This document shows, one piece after another, positions 57,797 to 64,000 of a stretch of 64,000 nt of DNA. The stretch comes from Mycolicibacterium setense (lineage in GTDB: Bacteria > Actinomycetota > Actinomycetes > Mycobacteriales > Mycobacteriaceae). The DNA is taken from assembly GCF_000805385.1 (NCBI RefSeq), contig NZ_JTJW01000003.1, positions 62,001 to 126,000 of the forward strand, in the 5' to 3' direction. The notes under the pieces are model-generated. The model made no database searches and was not told the DNA's origin. It was given only the letters and a program-made list of their open reading frames with translations. The position numbers and the translations under genes are program-made. Within the stretch, counting starts at the first letter, position 1. Every line of letters begins with the position of its first letter.

Positions 57797-58768
57797 TCAG
57801 TACCCGCCCTTGCGGTCGAAGATCCGGCGCGGGTTGTCGACGAGCATCGTGGTGATCTGTTCCTCGGTGACCCCGCGCTCACGCAGCGCGGGCAGGACGT
57901 CGTCGTGGATGTGCAGGTAATGACTGTTGGGCAACGCTGTCGCGGTCATCTCATCGGGCAGCGCGTCGAAATAGCACCAAGTGTCGTGGGAGAGCACCAT
58001 CTTCGCGGCGTGGCCGCGCTCGCACATGGTCGCGACGGTTGCCACCCGCTCCTCGAACGGTAGGTAGACGTCGACGCCGAAGCGGTCCATGCCGATGTAG
58101 GAACCGTTGGCGATCAACTCTTCGAGATAACCGATGTCGGTGGTGTCGCCCGAGTGCCCGATCACCACCCGGGAAAGGTCGACACCCTCGGCGGCGAAGA
58201 TGTGCTGCTGCTCCAGACCGCGCCGGGTGCCCGCGTGGGTATGGGTGGTGATCGGTGCGCCGGTCTGTCGGTGGGCCTGGGCGACGGCCCGTAGAACGCG
58301 CTCGACGCCGGGGGTGACACCCGGCTCGTCAGTGGCGCACTTGAGGATCGCCGCCTTGATCCCGGTGTCTGCGATGCCATGTTCGATGTCGCGGACGAAC
58401 ATCTCGGTCATCGGGTCGGTCTGGCCCGCCGCGGGCGCGTTGAAGTGCAAGGCCAGCGGCAGGTCGTTGTAGGTGTAGAAGCCCGTGGCGACGACGATGT
58501 TCAGGTCGGTGGCCTCGGCGATCCGGGCGATGCGCGGAATGTAGCGGCCGAGTCCGATCACCGTGAGGTCGACGATGGTGTCGACGCCGCGGGATTTGAG
58601 TTCGGTGAGCCGCGCGATCGCATCGGCTTCCCGGCTGGCGTCGTCGCCCCACGACTCCGGGTAGTTCTGGACCAGCTCGGTCGTCATGATGAAGACGTGC
58701 TCGTGCATGAGGGTGACGCCGAGGTCGGAGGTGTCGATGGTTCCGTGGGCGGTGTTGACTGTCGGCAC
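57797..58768 (-). CDS. php: phosphotriesterase-family hydrolase (Php-like, Rv0230c)
   Basis: A 323-residue phosphotriesterase-like protein of the amidohydrolase superfamily: GVTLMHEHVFI with the metal HxH (22-24), AAILKCATDEPG with the bridging lysine, TTHTHAGT, VIGHSGDTTD and MVLSHDTW with the catalytic aspartate. Known members are lactonases or weak paraoxonases. Starts at GTG; 30 bases from the acyltransferase end (convergent). It matches the Rv0230c position. Confidence 0.9.
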   Translation of the reverse strand: MPTVNTAHGTIDTSDLGVTLMHEHVFIMTTELVQNYPESWGDDASREADAIARLTELKSRGVDTIVDLTVIGLGRYIPRIARIAEATDLNIVVATGFYTYNDLPLALHFNAPAAGQTDPMTEMFVRDIEHGIADTGIKAAILKCATDEPGVTPGVERVLRAVAQAHRQTGAPITTHTHAGTRRGLEQQHIFAAEGVDLSRVVIGHSGDTTDIGYLEELIANGSYIGMDRFGVDVYLPFEERVATVATMCERGHAAKMVLSHDTWCYFDALPDEMTATALPNSHYLHIHDDVLPALRERGVTEEQITTMLVDNPRRIFDRKGGY

Positions 58769-58787
58769 CAGCCCGATGCTAGGTGGA

Positions 58788-59204
58788 TCAGTCCGCCGTG
58801 TGCGGGGATTCAGGCCAGTCCCTGGTAACGGTGCCCGCGCCGTCGAGTCCCCAGCTGATGATCCGGCGGGGCGCGATCCGGATGATGTCGCCGCTCAGCC
58901 CGCCGTCGGTGGTGCCCGCTCCCGGCAATACCGTTGCCGTACCGCGGATTTCGATTCCGCGAGCTTCGGGTGGATGTACTGAGAGCACCGTGTCGACGAT
59001 GAACGCCACCTGCGGATTGCGAAGCGCGTTGCGCCACTTCTGCGTCGACGCCAGGGCGTGGCCGACGATGTCGATGCCGGCCTCGTCGGGACTCAGGTGG
59101 ACACCGACCGGTCGGATCTGTGGGTCGCCGTTGCGGCCGACCGTGGCGAGCCGCCCGATCGGTTGGTCGCGCAGATAGGCGAGTTCGGCAGCGGTGAATG
59201 TCAT
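58788..59204 (-). CDS. PPOX-class split-barrel flavin/F420-binding protein
   Basis: A 138-residue split-barrel protein of the pyridoxamine-phosphate-oxidase-like superfamily: GRLATVGRNGDPQIRPVGV and QKWRNALRNPQVAFIVDT. It resembles the small mycobacterial PPOX enzymes that use F420 or FMN; cofactor not provable here. The start overlaps the MarR stop by four bases (ATGA), so it is a probable target of that regulator. Confidence 0.83.
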   Translation of the reverse strand: MTFTAAELAYLRDQPIGRLATVGRNGDPQIRPVGVHLSPDEAGIDIVGHALASTQKWRNALRNPQVAFIVDTVLSVHPPEARGIEIRGTATVLPGAGTTDGGLSGDIIRIAPRRIISWGLDGAGTVTRDWPESPHTAD

Positions 59205-59671
59205 GATGTCTGCTTCCTGTCGTGGTCTTCCAGGTATTGGTGCAGCCGGTTGAATACCTTTTCGACGCAGTCGAGTTCGCCGGGGCGAATGTGGTCGAAG
59301 AAGAGCTCGTGTACCGATTGGGTGTGCAACGGCACCGCTTGGCGCAGTGTGTCCATGCCGCTGGCGGTGAGCACGGCTCGGTGCCCCCGGTGATCCTCGG
59401 GAACCGGTTCGCGCAGAACCAGCCCCCGCTTGGTCATCGAGGTGATCTGGTAGGTGATCCGGCTGCGGGAGAACACCATCTTGTCGGCGAGTTCGCTCAT
59501 CCGCAGCCGGTGCTGCGGAGCTTCCGACAGCAGCATCAGCACGTGGTAGTCCATCAGCGTCAGGCCGGTCGTCTCGCGTAGCCGTTCATCGAGTTTGGTC
59601 TCCAGCCGCAGGCTGGCCTCGATGTAGGGCCGCCAGGCCCGCTCCTGCGCGGTGGACAGGTGCTGTGCCAT
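59201..59671 (-). CDS. MarR-family regulator
   Basis: A 156-residue MarR protein: LTLMDYHVLMLLSEAPQHRLRMSELADKMVFSRSRITYQITSMTKRGLVLREPVPEDHRGHRAVLT. The ATG at 59671 has GGAGG eight bases upstream; the earlier GTG abuts it. It is coupled to the PPOX gene and divergent from two cysteine hydrolases across a 124-base AT-rich region, a classical layout for a regulator controlling both sides. Confidence 0.9.
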   Translation of the reverse strand: MAQHLSTAQERAWRPYIEASLRLETKLDERLRETTGLTLMDYHVLMLLSEAPQHRLRMSELADKMVFSRSRITYQITSMTKRGLVLREPVPEDHRGHRAVLTASGMDTLRQAVPLHTQSVHELFFDHIRPGELDCVEKVFNRLHQYLEDHDRKQTS

Positions 59672-59795
59672 CGCCGTCACCTCCTCGATTCAGTGATTCT
59701 AATTTTAACCTCTTTTCGGCCGTTCCTTGAAATAAACCGGACTCAAGCCTAGTTTCAGATAGTACAAATCTTAACTACTTTGACGGGAGCTCGCC

Positions 59796-60473
59796 ATGAC
59801 CACCAATTTCGGCCTGATCGACCCAGATGACGCCGTCGTCCTGCTGATCGATCACCAGTCCGGGTTGTTCCAGGTCGTCAACGACCAGGCGCATGACCAG
59901 GTCCGCCAACATGCTGTGGCGCTGGCCAAACTCGCGAAGCTGGCCGGCCTACCGGTCATCACGACAGCGTCGGTCCCCCAAGGTCCCAATGGCCCGCTGA
60001 TCCCGGAGATCCACCAGATCGTTCCCGAAGCCGTCTACGTGCCGCGCAATGGCGAGATCAACGCGTGGGACACCCCGGCCTTCCGCGAAGCCGTCGCCGC
60101 CACCGGACGCAAGACCCTCGTCATCGCTGCCGTGATCACCTCGGTCTGCCTGGTCGAGCCGGCGCTGAGCGCGCTCGCCGACGGGTATCAGGTGTATGCG
60201 GTGATCGACGCCTCCGGCACCTATTCGCAGGTGTCGCAGCAGACCGCGATGGCGCGACTCGTGCAGGCCGGCGCCGTGCCGATCGACACCGCGGCCGTCG
60301 CCAGCGAGGTGCAGCGGACCTGGAACCGTCCCGAGGCCGCCGAATTCGCGGAGCTGTACTCCGGGGTCATGACGAACTACCGGTTGCTCATCGAGTCCTA
60401 CGACCGCGCGCAGGCCGAGGCCACCGGCAGTGCCGGTGCCGACGCTGAACGAAAACTGGCTGCCGCGGTCTGA
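59796..60473 (+). CDS. isochorismatase-family cysteine hydrolase 1 (YcaC-like)
   Basis: A 225-residue isochorismatase-fold hydrolase: VVLLIDHQSGLFQ with the catalytic aspartate, RNGEINAWDTPAFREAV, and the nucleophile cysteine in AAVITSVCLVEPALSAL, followed by YQVYAVIDASGTY. Members hydrolyse amides or act as nicotinamidase-like enzymes; the substrate is unknown. First of a likely three-gene operon, with a putative promoter in the region shared with the MarR gene. Confidence 0.85.
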   Translation: MTTNFGLIDPDDAVVLLIDHQSGLFQVVNDQAHDQVRQHAVALAKLAKLAGLPVITTASVPQGPNGPLIPEIHQIVPEAVYVPRNGEINAWDTPAFREAVAATGRKTLVIAAVITSVCLVEPALSALADGYQVYAVIDASGTYSQVSQQTAMARLVQAGAVPIDTAAVASEVQRTWNRPEAAEFAELYSGVMTNYRLLIESYDRAQAEATGSAGADAERKLAAAV

Positions 60474-60512
60474 CGGCGGATCCACCACACAACAATCCGA
60501 AAGGGCAGTGCC

Positions 60513-61151
60513 ATGACCAGCGAACCTATTCGCGACCCCGTCACGGACCAATTGCTGACGCCGCAGAACGCGGCGTTCGTCATCATCGATTATCAACCGG
60601 TACAAGTGAACTCGATCGCGTCGATGGACCGGCAACTGCTGGTCGACAACATCGTCGGCGCGGCCAAGGCGGCGGTGGCCTACGGTCTTCCGATCGTCCA
60701 CTCGACCGTCAATGTCAAGACCGGCCTCAACAAGCCGCCGATTCCACAGCTGCGCGCCGTGCTCGGCGACCATCCCACTTACGACCGCACCACGATCAAC
60801 TCTTGGGAGGACACCGAGTTCCGCGAGGCTGTCGAAGCGACCGGTCGCAAGAAGCTCATCATGACCGCCCTGTGGACCGAAGCGTGTCTGACCTTCCCGG
60901 CGCTCGACGCCCTCAAGGACGGCTACGAGGTATACGTGGTGGTGGATGCCGTCGGAGGCACGTCGGTCGCCGCGCACGAGGCCGCCCTGCGTCGAATCGA
61001 ACAGGCCGGTGCAACGTTGATCAGCGTTCCCCAGCTGTTCTGTGAGCTGCAACGAGATTGGGCACGTGGCCAGACGGTTCCAGCGTTCATCAACCTGTTC
61101 ATCGAGACCGGCGGCACCGCCGGCATCCAGTTCGCCTACGACAAGGAGTGA
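60513..61151 (+). CDS. isochorismatase-family cysteine hydrolase 2
   Basis: A 212-residue paralogue of the preceding gene: AFVIIDYQPVQVNS (aspartate), INSWEDTEFREAVEATGRKKLIMTALWTEACLTFPAL (cysteine) and YEVYVVVDAVGGTS. AAAGGG precedes the ATG. The pair differ in loops around the active site, so they may act on related substrates or form a mixed complex. No partner pathway is visible. Confidence 0.85.
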   Translation: MTSEPIRDPVTDQLLTPQNAAFVIIDYQPVQVNSIASMDRQLLVDNIVGAAKAAVAYGLPIVHSTVNVKTGLNKPPIPQLRAVLGDHPTYDRTTINSWEDTEFREAVEATGRKKLIMTALWTEACLTFPALDALKDGYEVYVVVDAVGGTSVAAHEAALRRIEQAGATLISVPQLFCELQRDWARGQTVPAFINLFIETGGTAGIQFAYDKE

Positions 61152-61155
61152 CGAC

Positions 61156-61770
61156 ATGACCCATCGCATTGACTGGGACCAGGCATATCAGGCTGACGAG
61201 GCGCCCGCCTGGAGTATCGGTGCGCCGCAGCCGGAGTACGCCGCGATCATCGATGCCGACGGCGCGGTACGCGGTGAAGTGCTCGATGCCGGCTGCGGGC
61301 ATGCCGAGCTGGCACTGGCCGTGGCGGTGCGTGGCCACACCGTCGTCGGTATCGACCTGAGCCCGACAGCCGTGGCGGCCGCAGCCGCGGCCGCCGAGGA
61401 ACGGGGCCTGCCAAACGCGACGTTCGCCGCCGCCGACATCTCGTCGCTCACCGGGTATGACGGGCGGTTCGGCACGATCTTCGACAGCGGGTTGCTGCAC
61501 GCGCTACCGAATGAGCTACGCGACGGCTATCTGCACTCGATGCACCGCGCGGCCGCGCCCGGTGCGCGGTTCTACGTTCTGGCCTTCGGCACGGGCGCAT
61601 TCGCAGAGCACGATGGTCCGGGCCCGACTCAGTTCACCGAAGATCAGTTGCGCGAAGAGGTTTCGAAGCACTGGCGGGTCGACGACATCCGTCCGGCCCA
61701 GTTGCACGCGGCCTTACCCGAAGGCCGCACGCAGATGCCCGGGTTCCTGGTGACCGCGACGAAGGCCTAG
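61156..61770 (+). CDS. SAM-dependent methyltransferase (small, TehB/thiopurine type)
   Basis: A 204-residue class I methyltransferase: VLDAGCGHAELALAVAVRGHTVVGIDLSPTAV (motif I and acidic loop), then IFDSGLLHALP and FYVLAFGTGAF. The WDQAYQADEAPAWSIGAPQPEY opening is typical of small detoxifying methyltransferases. It starts four bases after the second hydrolase stop and ends overlapping the convergent acetyltransferase by four bases. The substrate is unknown. Confidence 0.88.
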   Translation: MTHRIDWDQAYQADEAPAWSIGAPQPEYAAIIDADGAVRGEVLDAGCGHAELALAVAVRGHTVVGIDLSPTAVAAAAAAAEERGLPNATFAAADISSLTGYDGRFGTIFDSGLLHALPNELRDGYLHSMHRAAAPGARFYVLAFGTGAFAEHDGPGPTQFTEDQLREEVSKHWRVDDIRPAQLHAALPEGRTQMPGFLVTATKA

Positions 61771-62084
61771 TTGGCGGCTTCGACCACGGCCAGCACCTCA
61801 GGGGTGGCCGGGTCGAGGATGTCGTCGAAGTCGTGGTGCTTCTGCACGTACTTGGCGACATACGGGCAGACGGCGACTATGCGCTTGCCTGCTTCGCGGG
61901 CATCGGTCAGGGCGGCGGACACCAGTTCGCCCGCCAGGCCGCGGCCGCCGAACTTGTCGTCGATCTCGGTGTGGTAGAAGATGCGCTGATCGCCGGAGTC
62001 GACATAGGCCGCGAGGCCGGCATGTTCACTGTCGACAGTGATCTCGTAGTGGCGTGCTTCGGGAATGTTGCGGACTTCAGCCAT
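61767..62084 (-). CDS. small GNAT-fold acetyltransferase (YjdJ/NATD1-like)
   Basis: A 105-residue minimal GNAT domain: RIFYHTEIDDKFGGRGLAGELVSAALTDAREAGKRIVAVCPYVAKYVQKH, with the acetyl-CoA loop GGRGLAG. These short proteins carry only the core of the GNAT fold. The ATG at 62084 matches the usual family length. Function unknown. It is divergent from the MFS transporter by 40 bases. Confidence 0.9.
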   Translation of the reverse strand: MAEVRNIPEARHYEITVDSEHAGLAAYVDSGDQRIFYHTEIDDKFGGRGLAGELVSAALTDAREAGKRIVAVCPYVAKYVQKHHDFDDILDPATPEVLAVVEAAN

Positions 62085-62124
62085 GTCCTCACTATGCCGC
62101 AGTGGCACTGGCACGATCAGTGGG

Positions 62125-63711
62125 ATGGCGGACCGAGCAACGTCGACGTGGGCGCCGTTGGCGTCGCCGATCTACCGGGCGCTGTGGATCGCACAGTTCG
62201 TCTCCAATCTGGGGACGTGGATGCAGACGGTGGGCGCCCAGTGGATGTTGGTCGGGGATCCGCGGGCCCCGGTGCTGGTGCCGTTGGTGCAGACCGCCAC
62301 CACGCTGCCGGTGATGCTGCTGGCCCTGCCGTCGGGCGTGCTCGCGGATCTGGTCGACCGGCGCCGGTTGCTGCTGGCCACCCAGGGCGCCATGGCCGCC
62401 GGGGTGGCGGCGCTCGCGACGCTGACCGGTGCCGGGCTGGCCACCCCGACTGTGCTGCTCACCCTGCTGTTCCTGATCGGCTGTGGGCAGGCGCTGACGG
62501 CGCCGGCCTGGCAGGCGATCCAGCCGGATCTGGTTCCCCGCGAACAGATCCCAGCTGCCGCCGCGTTGGGCAGCATGAGTATGAACGGTGCTCGAGCCAT
62601 CGGTCCGGCGATCGCCGGAGCATTGGTGTCACTGTCGGGTCCGACGCTGGTGTTCGCGCTCAACGCGGTGTCGTTCGCCGGGATCGTCGTGGTGCTGCTG
62701 CTCTGGCGTCGCCCCGCCGCTGAACAGTTGTTGCCCGCCGAGCGGCCGCTGGCCGCGCTCGGCGCCGGCGGCCGATTCATTCGCAGGTCGCCGATCATCA
62801 GGCGGATTCTGCTGCGGGCGGTGCTGTTCATCGCGCCGGGCAGCGCGCTGTGGGGCCTGCTCGCGGTGGTTGCGGACAGGCAGCTGGGGTTGTCCTCGTC
62901 CGGCTACGGGCTGCTGTTGGGTGCGCTGGGGGTGGGGGCCGTGCTCGGCGCCCTCGTCCTGGGCCGATTGCAGTCCGTCGTCGGACTGAACACGTTGTTG
63001 ATCGTCGCGGCGCTCGGATTTTCCGGTGCCACAGCGGTTTTGGCACTCGTCCACAACTTCGGAGTCGTTCTGGTGGCCCTCGTCCTCGGCGGCGCATCCT
63101 GGTTGTTGGCGCTGTCCACTCTCAACGCGTCCATGCAGTTGAGTCTGCCCGCGTGGGTCCGGGCCCGTGGGCTGTCGGTGTACCAGTTGACCTTCATGGG
63201 CGGGCAGGCCATCGGGTCCCTGGTGTGGGGTCTGGTCGCCGGTGCCGCCGGCACCGTCACCGCACTGCTGATCAGCGCGGCCCTGCTGGTGTTCTGCGCT
63301 GTGTCGGACTGGTGGTGGCCGTTGCACGCTCGCACCGGCGATCTGGATCTGACCCCGTCGGCGCACTGGCCCGAACCCGCCCTGGTGTTCGAGCCCGAGC
63401 CACCAGACGGCCCGGTCCTGGTGTTGACCTCTTACCGGGTGGAGCCCGAACACGAGAGCGAGTTCTTCGCTGCCATGGGGGTGTTGGGCCGGTCGCGGCA
63501 GCGCACCGGGGCCACCCAATGGCGGTTGTTCCGCGCTGTGGAGCGCGAACGCGTGTTCGTCGAGGCGTTCGTGGTGCGGTCCTGGGATGAGCATGTCCGA
63601 CAGCACCGCACCCGGCTGACGGGCAACGACCTGGCCATCGAGCAGGCGGTCGAGCGGTGGGTCGAGGGCGAGCCCGTCTCGCACCACCTGATCGCGGTGA
63701 AGACTCCTTGA
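62125..63711 (+). CDS. MFS_3-family exporter with C-terminal ABM-like domain
   Basis: A 528-residue protein. Residues 1-405 form an MFS transporter of the enterobactin-exporter-like MFS_3 group (FVSNLGTWMQTVGAQWMLV; LPSGVLADLVDRRRLLL). Residues about 430-528 form a soluble antibiotic-biosynthesis-monooxygenase-like barrel (VLVLTSYRVEPEHESEFFAAMGVLGRSRQRTGATQW), the usual MFS_3 tail. The ATG at 62125 has GGG close by. It probably exports a small molecule, possibly under the TetR regulator that follows. Confidence 0.87.
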   Translation: MADRATSTWAPLASPIYRALWIAQFVSNLGTWMQTVGAQWMLVGDPRAPVLVPLVQTATTLPVMLLALPSGVLADLVDRRRLLLATQGAMAAGVAALATLTGAGLATPTVLLTLLFLIGCGQALTAPAWQAIQPDLVPREQIPAAAALGSMSMNGARAIGPAIAGALVSLSGPTLVFALNAVSFAGIVVVLLLWRRPAAEQLLPAERPLAALGAGGRFIRRSPIIRRILLRAVLFIAPGSALWGLLAVVADRQLGLSSSGYGLLLGALGVGAVLGALVLGRLQSVVGLNTLLIVAALGFSGATAVLALVHNFGVVLVALVLGGASWLLALSTLNASMQLSLPAWVRARGLSVYQLTFMGGQAIGSLVWGLVAGAAGTVTALLISAALLVFCAVSDWWWPLHARTGDLDLTPSAHWPEPALVFEPEPPDGPVLVLTSYRVEPEHESEFFAAMGVLGRSRQRTGATQWRLFRAVERERVFVEAFVVRSWDEHVRQHRTRLTGNDLAIEQAVERWVEGEPVSHHLIAVKTP

Positions 63712-63731
63712 CTGTGAGGCCGATCACAGTA

Positions 63732-63750
63732 GTATGACCAGTGGTCATAC
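63732..63750. promoter_or_regulatory. TetR operator, palindrome GTATGACC-AGT-GGTCATAC
   Basis: Perfect 8-bp arms around a 3-nt centre, 16 bases upstream of the tetR ATG and 21 after the MFS stop. The TGACCAnTGGTCA core is a classical TetR-family site. Strong candidate for autoregulation. Confidence 0.7.
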
Positions 63751-63765
63751 AGGCTGGAGAGTCAT

Positions 63766-64000
63766 ATGCCGACAGTCACCTGGGCACGTTTGGATCCCGC
63801 TCGCAGAGCTGCGGTGGTGGATGCCGCCGAGGCGGAATTCGGGGCGCATGGGTACTCCCGCGGCAGCCTGAACGTCATCGCGCGTAAAGCCGGTGTCGCG
63901 AAAGGCAGCCTGTTCCAGTACTTCGCGGACAAGCGCGATCTGTACGCCTTCATCGCCGACATCGGCAGCCAGCGCGTGCGTGCGTACATGGAGGAACGCA
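63766..64000 (+). CDS. TetR-family regulator, N-terminal part (runs off window)
   Basis: 78 codons are visible: RRAAVVDAAEAEFGAHGYSRGSLNVIARKAGVAKGSLFQYFADKRDLYAFIADIGS, a full TetR HTH, with the ligand domain beyond the window end. The start ATG at 63766 has GGAGAG 6-11 bases upstream. The palindrome just upstream makes it a likely autoregulator, perhaps also controlling the MFS exporter. Confidence 0.9.
   Translation, partial: MPTVTWARLDPARRAAVVDAAEAEFGAHGYSRGSLNVIARKAGVAKGSLFQYFADKRDLYAFIADIGSQRVRAYMEER

Noticed and set aside
1..64000. CRISPR arrays, transposons, prophage genes, tRNA or rRNA
   Set aside because: No regularly spaced repeats, transposase or integrase motifs, terminal repeats or RNA-gene signatures were seen on reading through.

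Overview
The window is high-GC actinobacterial DNA and most likely comes from a rapidly growing Mycolicibacterium, a relative of M. smegmatis. The reasons are a UdgX gene beside a Rhodococcus/Mycobacterium microcompartment (RMM) locus, a block whose gene order matches M. tuberculosis Rv0220-Rv0230c, a block matching Rv1426c-Rv1428c, and many FadE/FadD/Lip-type genes. No rRNA, tRNA, CRISPR array, insertion sequence or prophage was seen.

Layout. (1) 1-3049: the end of an Orn/Lys/Arg decarboxylase, UdgX, an esterase and a small acidic protein. (2) 3060-12676: a complete RMM microcompartment locus. A ten-gene leftward operon runs aminotransferase/phospholyase - aldehyde dehydrogenase - BMC-T - linker protein - BMC-P - BMC-H - BMC-T - aminopropanol kinase - SDR - GntR regulator. 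A divergent APC permease shares its promoter region, which holds several perfect inverted repeats. By family knowledge this locus takes up and degrades 1-amino-2-propanol/aminoacetone: kinase, then phospholyase, then propionaldehyde oxidised by the aldehyde dehydrogenase inside the shell. (3) 12728-20550: a small gene, lipase, MerR regulator, SDR, FadE6-like double acyl-CoA dehydrogenase, LipC-like esterase and WS/DGAT acyltransferase.

(4) 20568-34539: a catabolic region built around two paralogous cassettes, each a Rieske oxygenase plus a small unrecognised partner protein. One lies in an operon with an oxygenase reductase, an SDR and a TauD-type dioxygenase; the other with an amidohydrolase and a MarR regulator. 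Their two divergent promoters carry a nearly identical 23-nt operator-like sequence. One Rieske protein lacks both histidine ligands of its cluster. (5) 34665-38334: an AveC-like membrane protein translationally coupled to a MoxR/NorQ-type ATPase and a VWA protein. (6) 38360-48477: regulators, a glycolate/lactate oxidase, the Rv1426c-1428c-like lipid block with a KstR-like operator, an HD phosphohydrolase, and an arylamine N-acetyltransferase behind a MerR-type 19-bp-spacer promoter.

(7) 48792-58768: an envelope/lipid block matching Rv0222-Rv0230c (EchA1, ALDH, methyltransferase, glycosyltransferase, two membrane proteins, acyltransferase, phosphotriesterase homologue). Relative to M. tuberculosis, about 28 kb sits between the Rv0221-like and Rv0222-like genes, so the catabolic region looks like an accessory insertion or rearrangement. 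(8) 58788-64000: a MarR-linked PPOX gene, two isochorismatase-like hydrolases, a methyltransferase, a small acetyltransferase, an MFS exporter and the start of a TetR gene with a textbook palindrome upstream.

Functions rest on motif reading and remembered family knowledge; no database search was run. M. tuberculosis and M. smegmatis equivalences are from memory and should be confirmed by alignment.
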